Notes under the pieces: generated by a model | What the model saw: the letters and a program-made list of their open reading frames with translations, nothing else | What the model was told of the DNA's origin: nothing | The model's database searches: none | Shown: positions 6,647 through 14,845 of the stretch, in pieces | How positions within the stretch are numbered: position 1 is the stretch's first letter | Layout of the letters: every line of letters begins with the position of its first letter | Program-made: the position numbers and the translations under genes | DNA from: Methanobacteriota archaeon | GTDB lineage: Archaea > Thermoplasmatota > Poseidoniia > Poseidoniales > Poseidoniaceae | DNA: 16,711 nt | Direction: 5' to 3' | Assembly: GCA_002707335.2 (NCBI GenBank) | Contig: PAMN02000042.1 | Coordinates: 33,324-50,034 of the forward strand

Positions 6647-8569
6647 ATGGTTCTGAAATCTTTACCCGGAGTTGGGGCTAATTTAGCGAAGAAGTTGACT
6701 GACCACTTTGGAACGGAAGAAAAGGTAATCCAACTTCTAACAGATGGCCAAACTGAAGTTATTGCTGAAGTCGAAGGAGTTTCTCTAAACAGAGCCGACA
6801 ACATAGCTCGTTCACTAAACGGAATTGATGGATTTTTAGCGACCAAAGAAGCGGTTAGATTACACAAAGAATTGGTATCTCACATCGCATCCTATGCAGT
6901 TAATTCTGGAACTAAATCAAAACTAAAAAATCTAATGCCAATAAAAGACCCTGCAGAAAGAAGGGATTTGATAAAACAAGCAATGCAAAGCGATTATAAA
7001 ATTGAAGCCCTGAGAATTCCAACTGATATTGATACACATTTTGAACGAGTTGTAGTTTCCAAGAATCCAATCAAGGAACTGAAGAGATACTGTAGAGTCC
7101 TTTCTCCGTCTCCTGAAGAAACATGGAAAGATTACAAGGTATTCAAATCTGTAACCTGGGTAGGAGATGATGGGCCTTCGCAAATACCTGAAGGATGGCT
7201 AGTTCTTCCAGAAGACGCATCAATTGACATGATATTACCAGAAAGATGTGTAAAGTGGTTTGAAGCAAATAATTCAACTCTTAGGCTACTGACTCAATTG
7301 CCTGAAGGAAGCGGCTTTTTGGAAAATTTCAATCAGATTAGAATCCCACAACTCGAACCCCTTTTGAATGAACTTTCGAATAATTGTGACGCAGAATCTA
7401 TTGCTGACATACGTGATAAATTATGGCCTCTAGCAAAAAAATTGGAAACTCAGATTCATTCGGAAGTAGATGAAGCAATGCAAAATGTGAACATGGATTT
7501 GAGCGGAGCAGATATGCTTCAAGCATTAGCTGACGCCGCTGCTTTACAACGCAAATTGGCTCAAAAAACAAATGACGCTATTGAACAAGCAATCGAGACT
7601 GCTACTAATGAGTTAGCAGCATTACTGGATACAGCCGGCATCCGATGCCCAAGAAATGTATTCAAGGCTGAATGGCCAACTAAAGTGAATAGAAGTGTTC
7701 TTGATGAAATAGACGGACAACTGGAAGACCTCTACAAAACAACACAATCGGATCGTTTGATTTCATTGGCAAGGAGACTCTCACCGATAAAATCGAAGTG
7801 TGAAGCAGTGATAAGAAAACTCATTGAATTAGACCAGTGGTTGACTATTGGAAGGTGGGCAAATGATGTTGGTGCAGTAATGCCTGAGATATGTGAAGGC
7901 GGTATAAGCATCAAAAATGGAAAACATCTGCTTATTGATGGAATAGCAGATCCTGTTTCATATGGATTAGGGGAATGTGCAAATAAAGGAGATAAGGAAT
8001 CAATCGCTTTGTTGACTGGCGCAAACAGTGGTGGTAAAACAACCATGTTGGAATTATTGGCACACTGTTCAATTCTTTCACACATGGGACTTCCAGTACC
8101 TGCTGAATCTGCAAAGGTTGGTAGGATTGAATCATTACATGTTCTTGCAAAAGCAGGCGGAACGCAGTCGGCAGGGGCATTAGAACAAACGCTCCTTCAA
8201 CTTGCTAACGTTGTTTCAAATAATGACTCTAAGTTGATTCTTGCAGACGAGTTAGAGGCCATCACTGAGCCAGGCGCTGGTGCTAGAATTATAGCAGGCA
8301 TGTTAGAGGCTGCGGAAAATCATGACGGAACCTGCATGTTACTTGTCACACATTTGGCTCCCGCAATTATCGAAGCATCTGGTAAAGAGCTTAGGACAGA
8401 TGGTATTGAAGCGAGCGGGCTAGATGAAAATCTGGATTTAATCGTCGATCGAACACCGAAGAGAAATTATCTTGCTAAATCTACACCAGAATTGATTGTA
8501 AGAAGATTAGTTGAAAGGTCAAATGGGGACGCAAAAGACGTATTCAACTCGATTTTGGGAAGGTTCTGA
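6647..8569 (+). CDS. MutS-family ATPase with N-terminal helix-hairpin-helix (archaeal MutS2/MutS-like)
   Basis: A 640-residue DNA-binding ATPase, cytoplasmic. The N-terminus carries two helix-hairpin-helix-like units: SLPGVGANLAKKL near residues 5-17 and EVEGVSLNRADNIARSL near 41-57, which normally bind DNA backbone. A long helical middle part (about 60-440) corresponds to the MutS core/lever. The C-terminal ABC-type ATPase has Walker A GANSGGKTT (458-466), Walker B LILADE (530-535) and a switch histidine H569 in LLVTHLAP. There is no N-terminal mismatch-reading domain with a GxFxE motif, and no Smr nuclease domain: the protein ends soon after the ATPase. It therefore belongs with MutS2-like or archaeal MutS-related proteins that act on branched or recombination DNA rather than classical mismatch repair; that role is inference. 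It converges with the next gene with no spacer. No Shine-Dalgarno site is visible at the start. Confidence 0.88.
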   Translation: MVLKSLPGVGANLAKKLTDHFGTEEKVIQLLTDGQTEVIAEVEGVSLNRADNIARSLNGIDGFLATKEAVRLHKELVSHIASYAVNSGTKSKLKNLMPIKDPAERRDLIKQAMQSDYKIEALRIPTDIDTHFERVVVSKNPIKELKRYCRVLSPSPEETWKDYKVFKSVTWVGDDGPSQIPEGWLVLPEDASIDMILPERCVKWFEANNSTLRLLTQLPEGSGFLENFNQIRIPQLEPLLNELSNNCDAESIADIRDKLWPLAKKLETQIHSEVDEAMQNVNMDLSGADMLQALADAAALQRKLAQKTNDAIEQAIETATNELAALLDTAGIRCPRNVFKAEWPTKVNRSVLDEIDGQLEDLYKTTQSDRLISLARRLSPIKSKCEAVIRKLIELDQWLTIGRWANDVGAVMPEICEGGISIKNGKHLLIDGIADPVSYGLGECANKGDKESIALLTGANSGGKTTMLELLAHCSILSHMGLPVPAESAKVGRIESLHVLAKAGGTQSAGALEQTLLQLANVVSNNDSKLILADELEAITEPGAGARIIAGMLEAAENHDGTCMLLVTHLAPAIIEASGKELRTDGIEASGLDENLDLIVDRTPKRNYLAKSTPELIVRRLVERSNGDAKDVFNSILGRF

Positions 8570-10372
8570 TCAGCAGATTCTTCCTGCTTCTTCGCCGTAA
8601 TTTTGCATTGGTGCTTGGAACAGATCATCACATGTTCTCTCGACTAATGGAAGGGTGAGAGTGCTTGCAGCCCAATTTACAGTAAAGTATCCTGCTGATG
8701 CTGGGCTTGGAACATAATCCTCGCCTGTTTGAGTTACTGTGAAATGGATGCTTTCTCCAGAAGAAATGAATACATCAAGTGGCATGAATTCCATCTTTGC
8801 AATCACTGTTGTAAAAGGTGTTATTTGGACTACACCATCACGTCCTCCAGCATGGAATCGCAAATCCATAACTGCATGACCCAAATGTATGCCGTTGTCA
8901 TCAGTCATTTCCACGAAAACATGACCATTATTCGTGGTATGAGGTGTTGCTGACAAATGAAGTGTAGGCATTCCTGCAATGTATGAATCACTTTCAAAAG
9001 GCCCGTATGAAAATGTAATTGGGCCGTAGCCAGGACCAACTATTGCATCAGTTGGACCTAAATCGCCAACATCGATATCCAAGTAGGTTGTATCTTCTGA
9101 AGGCCAAGTGCTCTCAAATCTCCAACCGCCCCTGTTATCTTGCATTTCGACGCCTAATGTTGGTGCTCTTCCTTCACCTTTTAGATACCAATCGAACCAA
9201 TACAGCATCTCATCAGCCCAATCCCACCTGAGGGTGTATGGATATGCCTCTTGTCCTCTACCAGCACCTTGGGAACTGTGACCTTCAACTCGGTCTGGGT
9301 AATCGTGTGCCCACTGACCTGCCAATGTTTTGATTTCAATGCCAGCATCGGCAATTTGTTGATGTATAGGGAAAGCCATGTGAGGGTCTACGTTCCAATC
9401 CTGCATTCCTTGAATTATGTATACTGAACCATTGTAGTTTGACAATACCCTGTCTAGGAACGATCTTTCTGTCCAATAAGTATTGCCTGCAAAATCAACC
9501 ATTCCACCACTTAAGTAAGCAGCTGGTCCATTAGCATAGCCTTCTATGTATCCTTCGCAGGCGTTTTGAACATCGTCTGCGTCACCATCAACTCCAAATG
9601 AACCATAGACACCGTTGTGCATAATCATCCCTCTGGCTTCCATGCTTCCATTTCTCCACATCAATTCATGCACACCAATCAAACCTGACATCGGCACTAT
9701 TGTTGCAAGATATTCGTTGCCGAAGGTTGCCGCTTGCCAAGGTGTGCTTCCGTCATAGGATTTACCGATGATTCCCACTTTGCCGTTGGACCAACCTTGG
9801 CTTCCGAGCCAAGTTACCGCTGCATCAATTCCCCGTTGCTCATCGGTTCCCATCAAGTCCATACAGTGGTTGGAATTACCGGTTCCAAATACAGATACTT
9901 GTGCAACCGCATAGCCGTGAGGAACGTAATTTTCTATTAGGAAGCGGCCTAACCTATTTGCAGGCGTTAATGCATCTACATCTCCATCATTGTAGTACGG
10001 GCCTATTTCAGCGATGACTGGAACTTTACATTCTTCGATTACATCTGGTGAATCATAATCACATCCTTCGATAACTGGCAGCCATAATCCAAGATGAACC
10101 TCTGCATCACCTGTCAAACCTGCGCCACCATCTGCAGCGGTAATCGTATCTACTGGCACGTATACGCTTCTAACTTCATCTATGCCGGAGGTGCCGTTTT
10201 CAGTAACTCTACTGTACACATCTGTATCCAGATATATCTCAGAAGAACGCTCCCAAGGCTCGAGATAGAAAGTCTCTCCTTTTGCCTCTGTTTGAGTGAT
10301 TTTATCCTCACCAAAACAACCAGCGAACATAGCCGGCATTAGTATCAGTATCAGAAACAATGCCTTGCGCAT
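8570..10372 (-). CDS. Lipid-anchored CocE/NonD-type serine hydrolase (X-Pro dipeptidyl-peptidase, S15-like)
   Basis: A 600-residue exported hydrolase. Residues 1-18 form a lipoprotein signal peptide ending FAG, with C19 as the lipidation site, then FGEDK. The alpha/beta-hydrolase domain shows all three catalytic residues of the CocE/S15 family: nucleophile S205 in GKSYDG (203-208), acid D325 in QGMQDWNVDP (321-330) and H356 in GQWAHDYP (352-359). The C-terminal part, about 400-600, fits the PepX-C jelly-roll domain of this family. Members cleave X-Pro dipeptides, beta-lactams or ester bonds such as cocaine; the substrate cannot be read from sequence, but a surface peptidase fits this organism type. 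Other cysteines (C104, C115, C170, C271, C581, C600) could form disulfides outside the cell. It starts opposite the amidohydrolase gene and ends exactly against the MutS-like gene. G+C is on the high side for the window. Confidence 0.92.
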   Translation of the reverse strand: MRKALFLILILMPAMFAGCFGEDKITQTEAKGETFYLEPWERSSEIYLDTDVYSRVTENGTSGIDEVRSVYVPVDTITAADGGAGLTGDAEVHLGLWLPVIEGCDYDSPDVIEECKVPVIAEIGPYYNDGDVDALTPANRLGRFLIENYVPHGYAVAQVSVFGTGNSNHCMDLMGTDEQRGIDAAVTWLGSQGWSNGKVGIIGKSYDGSTPWQAATFGNEYLATIVPMSGLIGVHELMWRNGSMEARGMIMHNGVYGSFGVDGDADDVQNACEGYIEGYANGPAAYLSGGMVDFAGNTYWTERSFLDRVLSNYNGSVYIIQGMQDWNVDPHMAFPIHQQIADAGIEIKTLAGQWAHDYPDRVEGHSSQGAGRGQEAYPYTLRWDWADEMLYWFDWYLKGEGRAPTLGVEMQDNRGGWRFESTWPSEDTTYLDIDVGDLGPTDAIVGPGYGPITFSYGPFESDSYIAGMPTLHLSATPHTTNNGHVFVEMTDDNGIHLGHAVMDLRFHAGGRDGVVQITPFTTVIAKMEFMPLDVFISSGESIHFTVTQTGEDYVPSPASAGYFTVNWAASTLTLPLVERTCDDLFQAPMQNYGEEAGRIC

Positions 10373-10469
10373 GGAAACTACGCCTGCTAACTATGTTTTG
10401 ATATTATCCTTTTTTGGTTTGGTCCAAATTAGGATACTAATTGATGTGCTTGAACCACTCCAGAGGGTC
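10373..10469. promoter_or_regulatory. Divergent promoter region between the S15-like hydrolase and the LTD-amidohydrolase
   Basis: A 97-base gap separates the two divergent surface-hydrolase genes. GATAATATC on the minus strand (about 10402-10410) could serve the leftward gene, and GATACTAAT (10433-10441) the rightward one; both are only TATA-like. GAGGG at 10463-10467 is a close-spaced ribosome site for the ATG at 10470. Shared control of the two hydrolases is possible from this arrangement but not shown. Confidence 0.4.
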
Positions 10470-12896
10470 ATGCGCACGGCTGTAGTCGTCCTAATTCTGC
10501 TCGGGGCATTGATTCCTTTTACACCTTCAGCAGCTGCGGATAATGGGATTGTAATCGAAGAAATTCTTGTTTCGGCATCTAGCGCAGCATACAATGGAAC
10601 CGATTGGAATGGCGATGGAGATATTGGATCCGACAGCGACCAGTACATACAAATTAGAAACACTGGAACCACTGATGTAGATATTTCAGATTGGATTTTA
10701 GATGACAATATTGGAGAAGGAAGTCCTCCATGTAGAATCGGATGGAATACAACAATTGCAGCCGGTGAAGCGATAGTATTCTACAGGGCAAATACTGGAA
10801 TCGAGTTAGATTATTTTGATGCAGATAGCGCTAATCTAATGGATAAGGACGGGAACTTAATTTCCACTATATCTTACCCGGGAGAAGATTCCTGGTGGGA
10901 CAAAGTCTACACCTACGCTGCCAATGGTAGCCTTTGGAAGCAGGACCCTAATCCCTCTTCAGACCAAGGTACTTGCTACACACCTAGAGATCACATCCAC
11001 ACAGGATCTTACATCCTTCAAGGCCGAATTGTTCCTATGACTGGACCAAATGATGTCATAGAAAATGGTAATGTCATGGTTACAGATGGAAACATTGTAT
11101 CAGTATGGTCTGATGGTTCTGTTCCTCCAATAAACACAGATAATGTAACTGTTTATGACACAAACGGAACGATTTATCCCGGATTAATCGACATGCACAA
11201 CCACTTGCATTACAACACTGCTCCGCTTTGGGAAATGTCACCACACAGTTCGAGTCAAACCAATGAATATGGAGGTTATGAAAATCGATACCAGTGGAAG
11301 AACCACCCTAACTACAGCCCTCATGTAACGAAACCAAAGAATTTCGTTCATAGTGGCGCATATTGGAATATGGAAAGTCAAGCGATGAAGTATGTAGAAG
11401 TGAAAGAAATCGTTGGAGGAACTACAAGTGCCCAAGGAGGCCCATCTTCTGGAAAAGATTCGTTCGATTCTATACTTGTGAGGAATATCGAATACTACAA
11501 CTTTGGTGCTGACCAAATCCACACCAAGGTTACCGAACTTGAATCAGACTATATCGGAAATCACATCAAGACTGGAAACCAATCTGGTAATCTTAGAGCG
11601 TGGTTTTTACATCTAGCAGAAGGCATGGATGAATCTAGTAGAGCCGAATTTGACATATTGGTTGAGAATAATTTGCTCGTAGGCGAATTGAATCTAATTC
11701 ATGGAACTGCTCTAACAAAGACTGAATTCGATAAACTGGGAGAAGTAGGTGGTAACCTTGTTTGGTCGCCTCTATCGAATCTTCTGCTGTATGGCACAAC
11801 AACTGATGTTGCAGCTGCTAAGGATGCAGGAGTAAGAATTTCAATAGCTCCTGATTGGTCACCATCTGGTTCAAAATCACCATTACACGAATTAAAGGTT
11901 GCAGACCTTTGGGATGATGAAATCCTTGGTGATATCTTCAATGACTATGAGATGGTAAAGATGGTAACTTCAAACCCTGCAAAGGCGATGAAATGGGATC
12001 AATATGTCGGTACCATAGAAGTCGGTAAAGCCGCTGACTTAGTTGTACTAGACAACATTAACACAAATCCATATCGGAATATGATTAACGCAATAGACAC
12101 AGATGTGAGACTAACCGTGATCGGAGGAATTCCAATCTATGGAGACCAAGACCTAATGTCAGCGATGAAGGGTGATGATTGGGAAGATGCAGGATTAGGA
12201 AAAGCTCTGGATGTAACTTTCATCGGAGTAGAGGATGGAGGGCAGTCTTGGGAAGACATTGTCGGTGACTTAGAAATGGCAATGAGATTTGACTATAATG
12301 AGATGAATGAAGCATTTGGAGACAGTCTCTCTGACTTTGATTCACAGGTTAGTAACATGGTCAATGTAGGGCTTGACCCTGTACACACATGGGGCGATGA
12401 GAGATACTTCCGAGTAATCAATAGTTCAAACTCAGCAAATTCTCAAATCGATATGTCTCTACTTTACGATCGATATTATGACAGAACTGCATCAATCGAT
12501 ATTGTCGAAGGAGAAGAGATAAACTACACAGATAGTAATCCGGTTACATATGTCTATGGATGCACTATAAGCACGGCTCTAAATTACAATCCTGATGCAA
12601 CACGAAACGATGGAAGTTGTACATTTGAGCAAGTTACAAACAACACAGATTCGCAACAAACCAACAGCACTAGTGATGGTGATGAAGACACTTGCGTTGG
12701 AATATGTGAAGATACAGACATCACAGAAAGCGCAAAAAGCAAAGCGGATGAAAATTTGATGTATCTGTCAATAGTCATGTTCATTGTTTTTGCCTTGGCT
12801 GTAGCGGTGATAATCATATCAAAGTCCAAGCAGGATGAAGATACGGTTTCATTCGTTCCTGAAATGCCGCCAATCAAACCGCCAGAATCAGATTAA
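10470..12896 (+). CDS. Surface-anchored LTD-amidohydrolase (COG0402-like metal-dependent hydrolase)
   Basis: An 808-residue exported enzyme. Residues 1-23 are a Sec signal peptide (MRTAVVVLILLGALIPF, then SAAA). Residues about 27-150 resemble a lamin-tail domain (IVIEEILVSAS, YIQIRNTG, DISDWILDD), known as a surface or binding module in prokaryotes. The amidohydrolase barrel follows: H243 and H245 in DMHNHLH, H381 in HLAEG, H411 in IHGTAL, and D462 in IAPDW, the full metal and catalytic set of the cytosine-deaminase/chlorohydrolase group. The late-barrel motif GTIEVGKAADLVVLDN is present. A cysteine-bounded module at C698-C717 (ALNYNPDAT, then DGSC) matches a short repeat common in exported proteins of marine bacteria. 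A single transmembrane helix at about 763-785 and a short charged tail end the protein. The upstream ATG at 10296 is rejected: it would overlap the opposite gene and bury the signal peptide. The substrate is unknown. Confidence 0.9.
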   Translation: MRTAVVVLILLGALIPFTPSAAADNGIVIEEILVSASSAAYNGTDWNGDGDIGSDSDQYIQIRNTGTTDVDISDWILDDNIGEGSPPCRIGWNTTIAAGEAIVFYRANTGIELDYFDADSANLMDKDGNLISTISYPGEDSWWDKVYTYAANGSLWKQDPNPSSDQGTCYTPRDHIHTGSYILQGRIVPMTGPNDVIENGNVMVTDGNIVSVWSDGSVPPINTDNVTVYDTNGTIYPGLIDMHNHLHYNTAPLWEMSPHSSSQTNEYGGYENRYQWKNHPNYSPHVTKPKNFVHSGAYWNMESQAMKYVEVKEIVGGTTSAQGGPSSGKDSFDSILVRNIEYYNFGADQIHTKVTELESDYIGNHIKTGNQSGNLRAWFLHLAEGMDESSRAEFDILVENNLLVGELNLIHGTALTKTEFDKLGEVGGNLVWSPLSNLLLYGTTTDVAAAKDAGVRISIAPDWSPSGSKSPLHELKVADLWDDEILGDIFNDYEMVKMVTSNPAKAMKWDQYVGTIEVGKAADLVVLDNINTNPYRNMINAIDTDVRLTVIGGIPIYGDQDLMSAMKGDDWEDAGLGKALDVTFIGVEDGGQSWEDIVGDLEMAMRFDYNEMNEAFGDSLSDFDSQVSNMVNVGLDPVHTWGDERYFRVINSSNSANSQIDMSLLYDRYYDRTASIDIVEGEEINYTDSNPVTYVYGCTISTALNYNPDATRNDGSCTFEQVTNNTDSQQTNSTSDGDEDTCVGICEDTDITESAKSKADENLMYLSIVMFIVFALAVAVIIISKSKQDEDTVSFVPEMPPIKPPESD

Positions 12897-14369
12897 GTCC
12901 CAAACTGGACCGTCCTGTGTATCGGTTACTACTACGCCTAGTTCGTTTAACTGGTCTCTAATTGAATCTGCTAAATCCCAATCTTTTGCTGCTCTGGCAT
13001 CAGACCTTTGTGAAATCAAAGTTTCGACCTGTTCTGCAATTTCTGCTCGGCGTGGGTCTTCCTCAGGTTCTGCCAAAACTACCTCTCGAGAAGGTAATAC
13101 TCCTAAGACATCCCCTGCTGTATCCTCTAACCAGTCAACACAATGAATTGCGTATGCTCCCAAGTCATCTCCATCGAGTGATGAAAGCATCTTGCCCATC
13201 TCTCTTAGCGCACCAAGAACCTTTGCGACGGCTTCTCTTGAATTGAAATCATCATCCATTGCTATTGCGAAACCCTGGGCCATTTTCTCAAGTAAACCGA
13301 GGCTCTTCACAATTGGAACCTGCGACGTTACATCACCATCAGGTAACGGTGGAGTATTATTCCCCATCAATTCTAAAGCTGCCTTGTAGACTGAAATTAG
13401 ACGAGCATAATTTTTTTCTGCATTTTTTAGAAGTTGTTCATTCATATCAATAGGTGAACGATAATGTGCATTGATCAGTGCAAACCTTAGTACCATAGCA
13501 TCTACTTTTTCTAGAATTTCTCTGATAGTCCAGAAATTACCTAGTGATTTACTCATTTTTTCACCATCTATGTTAACAAATCCGTTGTGAAGCCAATAAT
13601 GGACTACGGGGCTACAACCAGTATGACATTCGCCCTGAAATATCTCTGCTTCATGATGAGGGAAAATTAGGTCGTAGCCACCACCATGTATGTCGAATTG
13701 TTGGCCAAAGGCATCCATGGACATTGCTGTACATTCGATATGCCAGCCTGGCCTTCCTGGACCCCAAGGAGAATCCCATGTGGGTTCACCAGGTTTAGCA
13801 GCCTTCCATAATGCGAAATCTTTGTGGTCTCTTTTACTACTACCAGTTCCTTCTACTCTTCCGCCAGCACCTCCTCGTACTGCGTCGATGTTTTGACCGG
13901 TTAGTTCGCCGTATTTTTCTGGTGCACTTTCAACTGAAAAATACACACCATCATCAACAGAATAGGCATTTCCTTTATCGATTAAATCAGATATTATAGA
14001 TATCATTTCATCGACATATTCGGTACAACGCGGGTAGGAATCTGCTCGCAAAATATTCAAAGAATCCATGTCTTTGTAATAACTCTCGATATTATCATCG
14101 ACTAACTTTTGCCAATCTATTCCTGTTTCGTTAGCCCTGTTGATGATTTTGTCATCAATATCAGTGAAATTTTGAACATAGTTTACATCATATCCTGATT
14201 TTTCTAGCCACCGATGAATCATATCGAAGGAAAGGTAACATCTTGCATGCCCCAAGTGACATAAATCGTAAACAGTCACTCCACAGACATACATGTTTAC
14301 TACGCCAGGATTCATTGTAGTGAAAGGAACTTTGTCCTTCCTTCTAGTGTCATGAACCTTGAGTGGCAT
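12888..14369 (-). CDS. cysS: Cysteinyl-tRNA synthetase
   Basis: This cytoplasmic class I enzyme charges tRNA-Cys with cysteine. It is 493 residues, typical length. The first signature is the canonical HLGH (38-41) in YVCGVTVYDLCHLGHAR; the second is KMSKS at 271-275. The zinc site that selects cysteine is complete: C29, C213 in WHIEC, H238 and E242 in FPHHEAE, with spacing like the E. coli enzyme. The helical anticodon-recognition region and a C-terminal segment (SQRSDARAAKDWDLADSIRDQL) are present. The gene lies 33 bases downstream of the NTF2-like gene on the same strand and probably shares its transcript. No Shine-Dalgarno site precedes the ATG at 14369. Its last nine bases overlap the end of the opposing amidohydrolase gene. 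Identity is near certain. Confidence 0.98.
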   Translation of the reverse strand: MPLKVHDTRRKDKVPFTTMNPGVVNMYVCGVTVYDLCHLGHARCYLSFDMIHRWLEKSGYDVNYVQNFTDIDDKIINRANETGIDWQKLVDDNIESYYKDMDSLNILRADSYPRCTEYVDEMISIISDLIDKGNAYSVDDGVYFSVESAPEKYGELTGQNIDAVRGGAGGRVEGTGSSKRDHKDFALWKAAKPGEPTWDSPWGPGRPGWHIECTAMSMDAFGQQFDIHGGGYDLIFPHHEAEIFQGECHTGCSPVVHYWLHNGFVNIDGEKMSKSLGNFWTIREILEKVDAMVLRFALINAHYRSPIDMNEQLLKNAEKNYARLISVYKAALELMGNNTPPLPDGDVTSQVPIVKSLGLLEKMAQGFAIAMDDDFNSREAVAKVLGALREMGKMLSSLDGDDLGAYAIHCVDWLEDTAGDVLGVLPSREVVLAEPEEDPRRAEIAEQVETLISQRSDARAAKDWDLADSIRDQLNELGVVVTDTQDGPVWDLI

Positions 14370-14402
14370 TGACGATGGGGTAAACTACCTGTTATTCAAA
14401 CA

Positions 14403-14747
14403 TTAGTTACCAATTAGATTGTAATCATCACTAAGCGGAGTAGCACCTGTTTCCACTCTGATTATTTGGCCATCTTTGAATTCATAATATGTCAGAACTG
14501 CTTCTGAGGTAGACCCATTTGCAAAGTGTGCAATACAATGGTCGACTCCGACATCGTCATTTTCGTATAACAACCTCACATTTTCAATATTAACCATTCC
14601 AGAGCCCACAATTCCCATCATGTCATCCTTAGTCATTACAGCATTTCCCACATGTGGAATAAATTTGCAATCATCATGTATAATCTCATTCATTTTCTCT
14701 TTGTCTCCAGCAACAAAGGCTTCGTGATAGTCAGTTACTAAACCCAT
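14403..14747 (-). CDS. Small NTF2-like/SnoaL-fold protein
   Basis: A 114-residue soluble protein. The pattern DYHEAFVAGDKEKMNEIIHDDCKFIP at the N-terminus, then central strands (VGVDHCIAHF, EAVLTYYEF) and the closing KDGQIIRVETGATPL, is typical of the SnoaL/NTF2-like cone fold. In that family a pocket binds small hydrophobic molecules or the domain serves for dimerisation. Candidate pocket residues are H24, D25, H32 and H70, but no activity can be assigned. It is first in a leftward pair with cysS, 33 bases apart, and is divergent from the membrane-protein gene. No Shine-Dalgarno site is visible before the ATG at 14747, so a leaderless message is likely. The link with cysS may be only transcriptional. 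Confidence 0.75.
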   Translation of the reverse strand: MGLVTDYHEAFVAGDKEKMNEIIHDDCKFIPHVGNAVMTKDDMMGIVGSGMVNIENVRLLYENDDVGVDHCIAHFANGSTSEAVLTYYEFKDGQIIRVETGATPLSDDYNLIGN

Positions 14748-14845
14748 GATGACTAATTCAATTCGGCACCATTTAGTCTTTTTTTCAAAATGGTATTGTT
14801 CATGAAACCGTTTGCTCTATTAGACAGTGCAAATTCAAATGTTCC
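14748..14845. promoter_or_regulatory. Divergent promoter region between the NTF2-like gene and the membrane-protein gene
   Basis: This 98-base AT-rich gap has no Shine-Dalgarno site at either end. TCTATTAG (about 14816-14823) lies roughly 25-30 bases before the ATG at 14846, the spacing expected for a leaderless archaeal promoter. On the minus strand ACTAAATGG (about 14769-14777) has a similar distance to the ATG at 14747. Both are weak TATA matches. Confidence 0.4.

Noticed and set aside
8557..8584. Stem-loop terminator at the convergent junction (GGAAG ... CTTCC)
   Set aside because: The outer arms are not centred on the inner CTGATCAG palindrome, so they do not make one continuous stem, and all of it is coding.
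10296..10469. N-terminal extension of the amidohydrolase frame by 58 codons
   Set aside because: It would overlap the start of the opposite hydrolase gene and place the signal peptide internally; ATG at 10470 with GAGGG just upstream fits better.
12835..13146. 103-codon plus-strand frame across the cysS end
   Set aside because: It overlaps two well-supported genes and its Ser-rich product matches the antisense of cysS codons.
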